A program made the position numbers and the translations under genes. The notes beneath the pieces were generated by a model, which saw only the letters and a list, made by a program, of their open reading frames with translations, did not search any database and was not told the origin of the DNA. Source: Flagellimonas okinawensis (GTDB taxonomy: Bacteria > Bacteroidota > Bacteroidia > Flavobacteriales > Flavobacteriaceae). Taken from it: DNA of 64,000 nucleotides. The DNA is taken from positions 62,001 to 126,000 of the forward strand of contig NZ_JARFVA010000003.1 of assembly GCF_029194005.1 (NCBI RefSeq), given 5' to 3'. Below, in pieces: positions 9,903-18,583 of the stretch (within the stretch, counting starts at the first letter, position 1; each line of letters opens with the position of its first letter).

Positions 9903-10505
9903 ATGACACTAGATCAGAAAGTCCGATTGGTTGAATCGTTATTTGACCAGTTGGACCGGGAAACACAACAATTTCAAGACAAATCTGGACTTGGTTGTGT
10001 TACCGGTTGTGGAAAATGTTGTACCCATCCCAACATTGACGCCTCTCCTTTGGAATTCTTGCCTTGGGCGTTGGAACTATATTTATCGGGCAAGGCCGAA
10101 GACACATGGGCAACCTTACAGGAAAGTTCGGACCAAACCTGTGCTTTGCTAAACCCATTCGCCTTATTAAACAAAGGACATTGTGGAAGTTACAAATACC
10201 GTGGCCTAATATGTCGGCTCTTTGGGTATGCCGCCAGTAAGGATAAATACGGAAAACTCCGTTTGGCCACCTGCAAGATCATAAAAGAGGAACAGACGGA
10301 AAAGTACCACGCGGTATCCCAGGCAATCTCCGAAGGTCTGTATGTTCCTGTTTTTACCGAGTACTACATGCAATTGGCCCAAATCGACTATCAAATGGGG
10401 TCTAAGATCATACCGATAAACAAAGCGCTAAAAATGGCATTGGAAGAAGTACTGCAATACTATGCCTATAGACCCGCGCCCGATATGGGCAAACAGATCG
10501 TGTAG
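9903..10505 (+). CDS. YkgJ-family cysteine-cluster protein (putative Zn/Fe chelator)
   Basis: The 200-residue product carries the family signature CVTGCGKCCTHP near residues 32-43, a CxxxCxxCC cluster that is proposed to bind zinc or iron, plus later cysteines (CALL, GHCGSY, LICRLFG, LATCKI) that match the second half of such proteins. The ATG at 9903 was chosen over an in-frame TTG at 9873 because TACTTTCG (9886-9893), resembling a -7 box, lies between them. The biological role of this family is not established. It is followed by a bidirectional terminator shared with tRNA-Gln. Confidence 0.8.
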   Translation: MTLDQKVRLVESLFDQLDRETQQFQDKSGLGCVTGCGKCCTHPNIDASPLEFLPWALELYLSGKAEDTWATLQESSDQTCALLNPFALLNKGHCGSYKYRGLICRLFGYAASKDKYGKLRLATCKIIKEEQTEKYHAVSQAISEGLYVPVFTEYYMQLAQIDYQMGSKIIPINKALKMALEEVLQYYAYRPAPDMGKQIV

Positions 10506-10518
10506 ATGATAGGCATAA

Positions 10519-10556
10519 AAAAAGCCCCTTAATTCTTTCGAAATAAGGGGCTTTTT
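10519..10556. terminator. Bidirectional intrinsic terminator (YkgJ-family gene / tRNA-Gln)
   Basis: The 13-base arms AAAAAGCCCCTTA and TAAGGGGCTTTTT enclose a 12-base loop. Flanking A and T tracts make it work in both directions, ending the rightward gene and the leftward tRNA-Gln. Confidence 0.85.
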
Positions 10557-10557
10557 G

Positions 10558-10629
10558 TTGGCCTACAAGGACTCGAACCTTGAACGACTGAACCAAAATC
10601 AGCTGTGTTACCAATTACACCATAGGCCA
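10558..10629 (-). tRNA. tRNA-Gln (anticodon UUG)
   Basis: On the minus strand the acceptor arms TGGCCTA and TAGGCCA pair perfectly. The anticodon arm GCTGA-TTTTGGT-TCAGT places TTG at positions 34-36, and the T arm carries GGTTCGAGTCC. The discriminator is A and CCA is not encoded. The 72-base length and U1 start fit bacterial tRNA-Gln. Confidence 0.95.
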
Positions 10630-10670
10630 GTACCATATAAAAGCTAAAATTGATTCAGCTTTTGAGCGTG

Positions 10671-10701
10671 CAAATTTAAAACAAACTTTGGTTTCAACAA
10701 A
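10671..10701 (-). promoter_or_regulatory. Promoter of tRNA-Gln
   Basis: On the minus strand TTTG (10698-10701), 19 bases, then TAAATTTG (10671-10678) is a full match to the Bacteroidota promoter consensus, about 40 bases upstream of the mature tRNA. Confidence 0.75.
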
Positions 10702-10823
10702 TATTTTTCACAAGAATACCTGCTATTTTTCTTTAACATGGGTGTTAAAGGTTTTCCAAAAAGGACTAGGCTTCTGTTCTAGATTTACTAAATTCGCCAC
10801 AATTCGGTTAACAACCAACTCAT

Positions 10824-13800
10824 ATGTTTGCAAAAGACTTCAAAAAATGGGACACCATCCTTGGGTGGGTTTCCTTCGCCATTGCGTTTATAGTATATGC
10901 CCTGACCGTAGAACCTACCGGAAGTTTTTGGGATGCAGGTGAATATATTTCCACCTCTGCAAAGTTACAAGTAGGTCACCCACCAGGTGCTCCCTTGTTA
11001 CAAATGATCGGTGCCTTTTTTGCCATGTTCGCCTTCGGCGATCCCACTAAGATTGCACTTATGGTAAACGCCGTATCCATAGTTTCAAGTGCATTTGCAG
11101 TATTGTTCACATTCTGGACCATTACGAACCTGGTCGGCAAAATGATTTCCAAAAAGGAAGAAATGAACAATAGTAAGGCCATCGCCATTTTGGGAAGTGG
11201 CCTTGTCGGAGCACTTGCCTTTACCTTTTCGGACAGTTTTTGGTTCAATGCCGTTGAGACGGAAGTCTATGCCATGGCCAGTCTGATCATGGCCCTATTG
11301 TTATGGTTGGGACTCAAATGGACAGACAATTTGGACGATCCCCGAGGACACCGCTGGCTAATGCTCATCTGCTTTGTGATAGGTCTTACCTTCGGGATTC
11401 AGTTTATGGGCTTTTTGGCCATTCCATCCATTGGGCTGTTATATTATTTTAAAAGATACAAGACCACTACGGTCAAAAACTTTTTGTTGGCCAACATTAT
11501 TGTAGTGGCCATTTTAATATTGGTCTATAAATTCTCACTGACCTACGTTTTGGAGTTGTTTGGATGGAGCGAAGTATTCTTTATCAATGAGATAGGCCTA
11601 CCGTTCAATTCCGGATCCATCATCATGGGACTATTGTTCGTGGCCGCATTCTACTTTGGATTAAGATATACCCGAAAGCACAATTACTACAATGCGAATA
11701 TCGTGGTGCTCTGCCTCATGTTCCTTATTTTAGGTTTCTCCTCTTGGTTGATGCTTCCAATCAGAGCCAATGCAAAAACCGTGGTCAACGAAAACAACCC
11801 TGCAGATGCCAGGGCATTATTGGCCTATTACAACCGTGAGCAATATCCGGGCGTGGACAGCCCCATTTATGGTGCGTACTATTCGGATACTTTTGCCACT
11901 TCTGGCGAGGACAGGGACGATAGCCCTAAATACGAGAAAGACCTGGAACTGGGCAAATATGTGATTGTAAACCACTATAAAGGAGCTTTACCAGGCCCCA
12001 ATGAAAAACACGTTGGTTTTTTACCAAGAATGTGGAGCGATCAACATGCCGAAAACTATATGCGCTATTTTGGCGCCTTGGATTTCCGGATCAAATCCGA
12101 ATATATTTCCAATAACGATCTTCGCGAGGCGGTAAACCAATTCAAAACGGCATATTCCCAAGGAGAGTTGGACACCGAGCAGTACATTCGTTTTTTACGG
12201 GAATTTGGTCAATATATAGAGGTAGAACCACCAACTTTGGGTCAGAACCTAAAATACATGTTCGACTTCCAGTTCAGTTATATGTACATGCGCTATTTTA
12301 TGTGGAATTTTGTTGGAAAGCAAAATGATGTACAAGGGAGGTACGATGAGAACGGAAACTGGTTGAGTGGTATCAATTTCATTGACAGTATTCGTTTGGG
12401 CAGTCAAGACAACTTGCCCAGTGACTGGAAAAACAACAAAGGGCGCAACACTTATTTTTTCCTTCCCTTGTTGCTGGGTATTTTGGGAATCGTGTTTCAA
12501 ATATCCAGAAACCCAAAACATTTTTGGGCATTGTTCGTGTTCTTTATGTTCACTGGACTTGCCATACAATTCTACACCAACCCCTACATCTTTCAGCCTA
12601 GGGAACGAGATTATTCCCTTGTGGGGTCGTTTTACGTGTTCTGTATTTGGATAGGAATAGGAGTATATGGACTTTTTGAAGAGTTCAAAAAATTGATGTC
12701 CGCGAAAATTGCGGCACCCGCCATTACAACAATTTGCTTGTTGGCAGTACCGTTATTAATGGGGTACCAAAACTGGGACGACCACGATCGATCTGATCGT
12801 TACACTGCACCCGCCACCGCAAAGGCCTATCTCGATTCCTGCCAAGAGGATGCAGGTGCCATATTGTTCACTATTGGGGACAACGACACCTTCCCTATTT
12901 GGTATGCGCAGGAGATTGAGAATTATAGGACCGATGTCCGTGTGGTGAATACAAGCCTTTTTGCCACGGATTGGTATATAGACCAAATGAAGCGTAAAGC
13001 GTATGAAAGTGATCCGATCCCATCACAACTCACGCACGACAAATACAGTTACGGTAGTCGGGATGCGATCTACTATCAAGGGGTTACGGACAACCGCTGG
13101 AATATCAAGGATTTTATGAACTGGGTCGGGTCCGACAAGCCACAGACCAAGTTCAGGCATATCCTCACCAATCAAGGTGCGGACCTTAGCAATTACTCGG
13201 AAAGCACATTGGACATCGTTTACTATCCTACCAATAAAATCAGGATTCCGGTAAACAAACAAAATGTATTGGAAAGTGGTCTGGTCAAAGAAAAAGATTC
13301 CGCTTTGATCGTGGATTATATAGATATCGACCTGCCCACGAGCGCACTTCCTAAGAACCGAATTTTAATGTTGGATCTTATCGCCAACAACGATTGGAAG
13401 CGACCCATCTATTTTTCGGGTGGTAGTTTTGACAGTGCCGAATACATTTGGATGAAAGATTACCTGCAATTGGATGGACTCGTATACAAGTTGGTACCCA
13501 TTAAAACACCCAATAGGAATTCGTTCGAAATGGGCCGTATAGATTCTGAATTGATGTACGATATCGTCAAGGACTGGGATTGGGGCAACTCCGGAAGCGA
13601 TGAGATTTACCACGACCCCCAAACACGTTCACAAGGTCTATCATTTAGGAGCAACCTGGCCCGATTAATGGAGACCATGATCGAGGAAAACAAAATTGAC
13701 GGGGCAAAGGATGTAATCAACATTGCCATGGACAATATGCCTGTCGACCATTATGGATTCTATGCATTTGTTGAACCATTCGTAGACGGTTACTACAAGG

Positions 13801-14156
13801 TAGGTGAAACGGATAAAGCACGTGAGCTGTTCGGAAAACTCAAGAAGGTATATCAAGAACATCTGGAATATTACGCCAATATCCCATTGGATGAACAATA
13901 TGATAAAATTGACGATATCCTTTCCGATATGCAGGCCTATAGAAGAAATATCGACATTCTTATAGAGAACGGCGATAAAGAGCTGGCCGAGTCGGAAACC
14001 ATCATTTTTAATGAATACATTGATATGTTCTCACAATTTGTGGATGATGAGGAAGAAGTATTGGAGGAGCCTATGCCCTTTGATCCGGACATGGAAGATT
14101 CCATTCCATTGGATACCATAGAAAGTGTACCGGATTCGACACTACCGGAAAACTAA
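10824..14156 (+). CDS. DUF2723 / TMEM260-like membrane protein, probable protein O-mannosyltransferase family
   Basis: This 1110-residue polytopic membrane protein begins with the DUF2723 hallmark, including EPTGSFWDAGEY and VGHPPGAPL (residues about 30-60), followed by a dozen or so hydrophobic segments to about residue 640. A soluble part follows (GDNDTFPIWYAQE, about 690) with a helical C-terminal region ending in an acidic tail. The family is related to GT-C glycosyltransferases, and the human relative TMEM260 is a protein O-mannosyltransferase. In Bacteroidota the donor and target are not firmly known, so glycosylation of exported proteins is an inference. TAAATTCG at 10789-10796 is a possible -7 box. 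It is a single gene ending at a strong terminator. Confidence 0.88.
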   Translation: MFAKDFKKWDTILGWVSFAIAFIVYALTVEPTGSFWDAGEYISTSAKLQVGHPPGAPLLQMIGAFFAMFAFGDPTKIALMVNAVSIVSSAFAVLFTFWTITNLVGKMISKKEEMNNSKAIAILGSGLVGALAFTFSDSFWFNAVETEVYAMASLIMALLLWLGLKWTDNLDDPRGHRWLMLICFVIGLTFGIQFMGFLAIPSIGLLYYFKRYKTTTVKNFLLANIIVVAILILVYKFSLTYVLELFGWSEVFFINEIGLPFNSGSIIMGLLFVAAFYFGLRYTRKHNYYNANIVVLCLMFLILGFSSWLMLPIRANAKTVVNENNPADARALLAYYNREQYPGVDSPIYGAYYSDTFATSGEDRDDSPKYEKDLELGKYVIVNHYKGALPGPNEKHVGFLPRMWSDQHAENYMRYFGALDFRIKSEYISNNDLREAVNQFKTAYSQGELDTEQYIRFLREFGQYIEVEPPTLGQNLKYMFDFQFSYMYMRYFMWNFVGKQNDVQGRYDENGNWLSGINFIDSIRLGSQDNLPSDWKNNKGRNTYFFLPLLLGILGIVFQISRNPKHFWALFVFFMFTGLAIQFYTNPYIFQPRERDYSLVGSFYVFCIWIGIGVYGLFEEFKKLMSAKIAAPAITTICLLAVPLLMGYQNWDDHDRSDRYTAPATAKAYLDSCQEDAGAILFTIGDNDTFPIWYAQEIENYRTDVRVVNTSLFATDWYIDQMKRKAYESDPIPSQLTHDKYSYGSRDAIYYQGVTDNRWNIKDFMNWVGSDKPQTKFRHILTNQGADLSNYSESTLDIVYYPTNKIRIPVNKQNVLESGLVKEKDSALIVDYIDIDLPTSALPKNRILMLDLIANNDWKRPIYFSGGSFDSAEYIWMKDYLQLDGLVYKLVPIKTPNRNSFEMGRIDSELMYDIVKDWDWGNSGSDEIYHDPQTRSQGLSFRSNLARLMETMIEENKIDGAKDVINIAMDNMPVDHYGFYAFVEPFVDGYYKVGETDKARELFGKLKKVYQEHLEYYANIPLDEQYDKIDDILSDMQAYRRNIDILIENGDKELAESETIIFNEYIDMFSQFVDDEEEVLEEPMPFDPDMEDSIPLDTIESVPDSTLPEN

Positions 14157-14160
14157 AAAT

Positions 14161-14191
14161 AAAAAAGCGAGGTTGAACCTCGCTTTTTTTT
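14161..14191. terminator. Bidirectional terminator between converging genes
   Basis: AGCGAGGTT and AACCTCGCT form the stem, with six A before and eight T after it. It serves the DUF2723 gene (rightward) and the thioredoxin-like gene (leftward), whose stop codon overlaps its edge. Confidence 0.85.
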
Positions 14192-14489
14192 ATTGGATAT
14201 ATTCGTTTAAGATACCTATAAGTGTGTTGGCATCTTGCTCACCACTCTGTCTCCAGACCATCTCACCTTTTTTGTAGATCATTAAGGTGGGCAATCCTTT
14301 AATACGAAGTGCTTGTGAAAGTTCCTTGTTCTTATCCACGTCGATTTTAATGACCTTTCCCTTATCGCCAAGGGCTGCTGCCACATCGCTCAAAACGGGA
14401 TGCATGGAAGTGGACTGTTCGTTCCATTCCGCATAAAAATCCAACAATACTGGAATTTGCAAATCTATGAGTTCACCAAATTTGGACAT
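14190..14489 (-). CDS. Thioredoxin-fold protein lacking the CxxC active site
   Basis: The 99-residue product has the thioredoxin frame: LLDFYAEW (residues 15-22), VIKIDVDKNKELSQALRIKG, the cis-proline loop GLPTLMIYKKG, and a C-terminal helix. The active site that should read Cys-Gly-Pro-Cys at 23-26 is Asn-Glu-Gln-Ser, and the protein has no Cys at all. The codons read clearly, with no frameshift. It cannot do thiol-disulfide exchange, so a structural or chaperone-like role is more likely. TACTTTTG (14509-14516, minus) is a perfect -7 box 19 bases before the ATG. A true thioredoxin with CGVC is encoded at 24743. Confidence 0.85.
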   Translation of the reverse strand: MSKFGELIDLQIPVLLDFYAEWNEQSTSMHPVLSDVAAALGDKGKVIKIDVDKNKELSQALRIKGLPTLMIYKKGEMVWRQSGEQDANTLIGILNEYIQ

Positions 14490-14508
14490 CTATTCTTAGG
14501 TTTACAGT

Positions 14509-14516
14509 CAAAAGTA
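14509..14516 (-). promoter_or_regulatory. -7 promoter box of the thioredoxin-like gene
   Basis: CAAAAGTA on the plus strand reads TACTTTTG on the minus strand, a perfect TAnnTTTG. A clear -33 element is not visible at the expected distance. Confidence 0.45.
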
Positions 14517-14585
14517 AGAAAAATTGTTAATGTTTTATACCTGGTCAATCCATACTGTTCACCTGCCCATAGAATTTAGACAGAT

Positions 14586-14981
14586 CTAATTGGCATCCCT
14601 ATTTGAATTCACTTCTATATTCTTAGCTTTTTTATCCAGATACTCCCTTAGATATGCTCTATCCTGTTCGAGCACCCCTAACCTGTTCACAAAAGCAATA
14701 TCCGGATCATCCTTATGGATCATAACTATAATAGGGTCATCTATCTCTGGCAAAAGAGGGCAGTTAAGTTCACATCCCAAACTAGGTTTATCCTCGGACA
14801 AATTATAGTAATAACACACATCGGTACTGATCTTACCAAATTCGCTATCACCCATATCGACCTCTACTACTATGCCCTGCACTTCAAAAAAATCATCTTT
14901 GTCATAGTCTGTAAATTCCTTTGGCCCATCCTTGCACCCCAAGCAAAACAGGACCAAAAACATTAATACTAAACGTCTCAT
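14586..14981 (-). CDS. Small lipoprotein of unknown function
   Basis: I do not recognise this family. The 131-residue product has a lipoprotein signal peptide, MRRLVLMFLVLFCLGC, with Cys16 as the lipidation site. A compact acidic domain follows (QGIVVEVDMGDSEFGKIS, then SLGCELNCPLLPEIDDP with two Cys, then IIVMIHKDDPDIAFVNR) and ends in a charged helix. It would sit on the periplasmic face or the outer membrane. It is transcribed towards the thioredoxin-like gene with a 96-base gap that carries that gene's own promoter box. Confidence 0.7.
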   Translation of the reverse strand: MRRLVLMFLVLFCLGCKDGPKEFTDYDKDDFFEVQGIVVEVDMGDSEFGKISTDVCYYYNLSEDKPSLGCELNCPLLPEIDDPIIVMIHKDDPDIAFVNRLGVLEQDRAYLREYLDKKAKNIEVNSNRDAN

Positions 14982-15150
14982 AACTTAAAGTCTTTCAGAA
15001 AAATAGGAAAAAATATAACATCTTCATATTATGACATTTATCATTACATTTACTCTACTAAGTTTATAGGTTTACAACTGAATTAACACAACAGCAATTG
15101 ACTGACCATTTACTTATTTATCAGCCACTTACTGTGTAAAAACTCAACAA

Positions 15151-16455
15151 ATGAAAAATTTTATTTTTACACTTAGTGCTCTTTTCATGACCACAGTCAC
15201 TTTTTCGCAAGCCGGACACATTATGCAAGGTGTTGGTTCGGTGAATATGTCCATGGGGGGTGCCGCTACTGCTCAGCCTTTAGATATTTCTGGGGCTTTG
15301 CATTGGAACCCAGCTACGATCTCTGCCTTCGACGACAATATCATTAAATTGGACATCGGTCTTTTCTTTTCATCTCCTGAACTAAACTCGACAGTACCAG
15401 AATTTGATGGACAGGGACAGCCTACCGGCAACTTTTTTAGTGGAACCACCGAAGATGACCGTGGTGTCTCTCCCATGCCAGCCTTGGCTGCCGTATGGAG
15501 TAAACCGGACAGTAAACACACCTTTGGCGCATCGATATTCGGGATCAGTGGATTTGGGGTGACTTTCCCCGAAAATATGTCCAACCCGATAAATATGCCG
15601 CAAGCAAATGGAGGTTTTGGCAGGATTGAATCCGATTATATGCTTTTACAGATTGGTCTGACCTGGGCCTACGAAATCACCAATGAACTTTCCGTTGGTA
15701 TTCAGCCTACTTTCAATTATGCCGCCTTGGAATTAATGCCCAACCCAACAGCGAATCCCAATCAGGCAGGTTATCCATCGACAGATAAGGCCTCTGCGCT
15801 TGGATTTGGTGGACAGGTAGGATTGTTCTATAATTCCAGCTCAGGGTTCAAAGCAGGTGTTTCCTATAAAACCACACAAAATTTTGGTGATTTTGAATTG
15901 GACAATACCTATTTGGATGGTACAACGGCAACCAACTCGTTCAATATGGATTATCCCGCCATTCTTTCTTTAGGACTCGGCTATTCACTTGGCACCATAG
16001 ACTTAGCTTTGGACTATAGAATGGTCGATTATGAAAACACCGATGGATTCTCCACCACAGGCTGGACCCCAAATGCATCCGTTGCCGGCTTTGGTTGGGA
16101 GAACATCAATATTATATCCGCTGGTGTTCAATACAAGGGAATAAGCAAACTGCCATTACGCGTAGGCTACACCTATAGTTCCAACCCTATCGACAGTGAT
16201 GTGGCCTTTTTTAATATTCCAGCGACCGCGATCATTAAAAATGCGTTTCAGTTTGGACTTAGCTATGAAGTATCCGAGAAGTTTCAACTGGATGCTCTTT
16301 ATCATTACGGTGCCAGTGGAGATGCTACCTCAGGCCCCATGTTAAACCCTCAGTTTATACAGAACTTCCCACCCTATGGTGCAATACCTGGAAGCGAAGT
16401 TTCTTATGATATGACCACATCGATGATTGCCATTGGCGCATCACTTAAACTGTAA
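15151..16455 (+). CDS. Outer-membrane transport protein, FadL/TodX (OMPP1) family
   Basis: FadL-type porins are 14-strand outer-membrane channels for hydrophobic compounds such as long-chain fatty acids. The 434-residue product has a signal peptide cut after TFSQ, then the family N-terminus GHIMQGVGSVNMSMGGAATAQ and ALHWNPATIS, matching the FadL pattern of Gly-rich hatch residues followed by NPA. Alternating beta-strands continue to the C-terminal aromatic/hydrophobic end (MIAIGASLKL). A TAGGTTTA box lies at 15067-15074. The gene is monocistronic and ends at a terminator. Confidence 0.9.
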   Translation: MKNFIFTLSALFMTTVTFSQAGHIMQGVGSVNMSMGGAATAQPLDISGALHWNPATISAFDDNIIKLDIGLFFSSPELNSTVPEFDGQGQPTGNFFSGTTEDDRGVSPMPALAAVWSKPDSKHTFGASIFGISGFGVTFPENMSNPINMPQANGGFGRIESDYMLLQIGLTWAYEITNELSVGIQPTFNYAALELMPNPTANPNQAGYPSTDKASALGFGGQVGLFYNSSSGFKAGVSYKTTQNFGDFELDNTYLDGTTATNSFNMDYPAILSLGLGYSLGTIDLALDYRMVDYENTDGFSTTGWTPNASVAGFGWENINIISAGVQYKGISKLPLRVGYTYSSNPIDSDVAFFNIPATAIIKNAFQFGLSYEVSEKFQLDALYHYGASGDATSGPMLNPQFIQNFPPYGAIPGSEVSYDMTTSMIAIGASLKL

Positions 16456-16484
16456 ACAACCAAGAACATAACCAATTACAAACG

Positions 16485-16517
16485 AAAAAGGCACTGGGTG
16501 AAACCAGTGCCTTTTTT
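16485..16517. terminator. Bidirectional terminator (FadL gene / metallophosphoesterase gene)
   Basis: Arms AAAAAGGCACTGG and CCAGTGCCTTTTTT enclose a 6-base loop between two converging genes. Confidence 0.88.
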
Positions 16518-16536
16518 ATTTTCTTGGAACGGATTT

Positions 16537-17769
16537 TTAAGCCAACCCCCTTTTCTTTAGAGTGATTACCGAAATCTCCGGATAAATACCAAAACGACCA
16601 GGATACCCGATAAATCCAAACCCTCGGTTCACATTGATAAACTGCTCCATCTCTTTGTAGATTCCGGCCCAGTATTTATATCTCCATTTAACTGGACTCC
16701 ATTTTACCCAACCCGGAATTTCTACACCGAACTGCATACCATGGGTGTGCCCGCTCAAAGTCAAGTGGAAATGATAATCATCGTGTATCACCACATCCTC
16801 CCAATGGGACGGATCATGACTCAACAATATTTTAAAATCTTCTTTGGACACCCCTTCTTTGGCCTTTTGTAGGTCCCCGGCCTTTTTAAATCCGCCTCTC
16901 CCCCAATTTTCCACACCTACCAATGCGATTTTTTCACCATCCTTTTCCAAATATCTATTGGAGTTCAATAGTAGATCAAAACCCATTTCCCTTTGCATGG
17001 TCTTAAGGTCCTCCAAGTTACGGGCCTTCTCTTCTTCCGTATTCCAAACGGCATAATCACCGTAATCGTGGTTTCCCAAAATGGAGAATACCCCATCTTT
17101 GGCATCCAATCGTGAAAATACTTCCTTCCAAGGCTCCAGTTCATCAGAACGATTGTTCACGATATCCCCCGTAAAAAAAATCACATCACTTTGCTGTTCA
17201 TTAACCAGGTTCACACCATACTCCACCTTTTTATAATCATCGAGACTTCCACTGTGCACATCAGAAATCTGTGTGATCTGATAATTGTGGAATGCATCGG
17301 GAAGGTCATCAAATTCAAGCTCGTATTTCAGCACCTGATAATTGTACTTTCCTCGGTACATGCCGTACAAAAGGGCGCCAAAAGGAAGGGCCGCCAAACC
17401 AAGGGCGATACCACTTATGAATTTTCTACGGGACGGAAAATACCCTGCCTCCACATCCGATACCCCGACAATTTTATTATAACCGTAACCAAGTACACGA
17501 ACTACATCCTCCAACAAAAGGAAGAATCCCAAAACCAGGGCCAATAGGAAAAATGCTGCGAATATAGTTCCCGCTATGGCCGCAGTGCCTTTGAAACCAT
17601 CGCCGGGATCATAGGTCATAACTTTTATGGTCAAGAAAATCAAGGCTCCCAAAAACAGCACAATGTAGGCCCATTGCATGAGAGGGCTTTTAAAAAGTGT
17701 GCGGAATGCCTGAAAACCATAAACGGCCAGCACCACATAAAGGATTGCCAAAACAATAAATCGGGACAT
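16537..17769 (-). CDS. Membrane-anchored metallophosphoesterase
   Basis: The C-terminal half (about residues 150-400) is a calcineurin-like phosphoesterase with the full metal set: QISDVHSG, FFTGDIVNN, ILGNHDYG, LLSHDP and SGHTHGMQFG. The N-terminal half has three hydrophobic segments (about 4-22, 30-50, 62-90), then SRRKFISGIALGLAALPFG, a Tat-like twin-arginine stretch before a fourth segment. The layout resembles YkuE-type phosphoesterases preceded by an extra membrane module. The substrate is unknown. A TAATTTTG box (17782-17789, minus) lies 12 bases before the start. Confidence 0.88.
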   Translation of the reverse strand: MSRFIVLAILYVVLAVYGFQAFRTLFKSPLMQWAYIVLFLGALIFLTIKVMTYDPGDGFKGTAAIAGTIFAAFFLLALVLGFFLLLEDVVRVLGYGYNKIVGVSDVEAGYFPSRRKFISGIALGLAALPFGALLYGMYRGKYNYQVLKYELEFDDLPDAFHNYQITQISDVHSGSLDDYKKVEYGVNLVNEQQSDVIFFTGDIVNNRSDELEPWKEVFSRLDAKDGVFSILGNHDYGDYAVWNTEEEKARNLEDLKTMQREMGFDLLLNSNRYLEKDGEKIALVGVENWGRGGFKKAGDLQKAKEGVSKEDFKILLSHDPSHWEDVVIHDDYHFHLTLSGHTHGMQFGVEIPGWVKWSPVKWRYKYWAGIYKEMEQFINVNRGFGFIGYPGRFGIYPEISVITLKKRGLA

Positions 17770-17781
17770 ACAATTTTTTTA

Positions 17782-17789
17782 CAAAATTA
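17782..17789 (-). promoter_or_regulatory. -7 promoter box of the metallophosphoesterase gene
   Basis: CAAAATTA reads TAATTTTG on the minus strand, matching TAnnTTTG, 12 bases from the ATG. No clear -33 element is seen. Confidence 0.4.
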
Positions 17790-17823
17790 GAGCTAATCTG
17801 CTATTTAGCAGTGGTTTTTAATT

Positions 17824-18543
17824 TTATTTAACGGCTTCAACAATCGCCTTCACGGTGATAGGGTCCGAAACTGCCACCTCGTTCTCTACCAAATGTTTAG
17901 TGGAATTCATGGTGATTTTATCCATTAGGTCCACACGGTTTCCAAAGGAACTACCGGAACAATGGATAGCCCTCAAGCCTATATCCTTGAATTTTGTTGC
18001 GTTTTTTGGTGATACACCTCCACCCGCCATAATGGTCATTGGGGTGTTACGTTGCCATGCCTCAAGCTTTTTTATTCCCTTTTCGGCCGATGTCTCCCCT
18101 CCAGAAGTCAGAACAGTATCTACCCCGATGGTTCCGAGTTGTTTAATGGCTTCCAAAGGTTCCGCGACCCAATCCAATGCACGATGGAATGTGAAGTGCA
18201 TAGGTCCTGCCAATTCCACCAACACTTTTGTCCTTTCCATATCAATGGAAAAATCATCGTGTAACACTCCAGAAACGATTCCATTCACGCCCAAAGACTT
18301 ACAAAATAAAATGTCAGCTTTCATCACTTCGAATTCCATATCGGAATAGGTAAAATGTCCCCCTCTCGGACGTACCAAAACATGAACAGGAATGGACAGT
18401 TCACTTTTCACCATTTGAATCAATCCAGCGGAAGGGGTTATACCTCCAACACCAAGCTCCGAACAAAGTTCAACGCGATCCGCCCCTGCCCTTTGCGCAT
18501 TCATGGCCGATTCAAATGAATTGGCACAAACTTCTACCAGCAT
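17824..18543 (-). CDS. cutC: CutC family protein (copper homeostasis protein, TIM barrel)
   Basis: The 239-residue protein begins LVEVCANSFESAMNAQRAGA and contains RVELCSELGVGGITPS, VLVRPRGGHFTYS, FHRALDW, VLTSGGETSA and IMAGGGVSP, all typical of CutC. CutC was first linked to copper tolerance in E. coli, but its biochemical activity is still unclear, so the product name should be read as a family name. The length is normal. It diverges from the Tat asparaginase gene with only 40 bases between the starts. Confidence 0.92.
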   Translation of the reverse strand: MLVEVCANSFESAMNAQRAGADRVELCSELGVGGITPSAGLIQMVKSELSIPVHVLVRPRGGHFTYSDMEFEVMKADILFCKSLGVNGIVSGVLHDDFSIDMERTKVLVELAGPMHFTFHRALDWVAEPLEAIKQLGTIGVDTVLTSGGETSAEKGIKKLEAWQRNTPMTIMAGGGVSPKNATKFKDIGLRAIHCSGSSFGNRVDLMDKITMNSTKHLVENEVAVSDPITVKAIVEAVK

Positions 18544-18583
18544 ATCGTATCTTTATAATCCCTAAAATTAAACATCCAAACCA

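Noticed and set aside
17798..17811. CTGCTATTTAGCAG palindrome after cutC as a terminator
   Set aside because: The stem is only 6 bp with a 2-base loop and no T-run follows on the minus strand.
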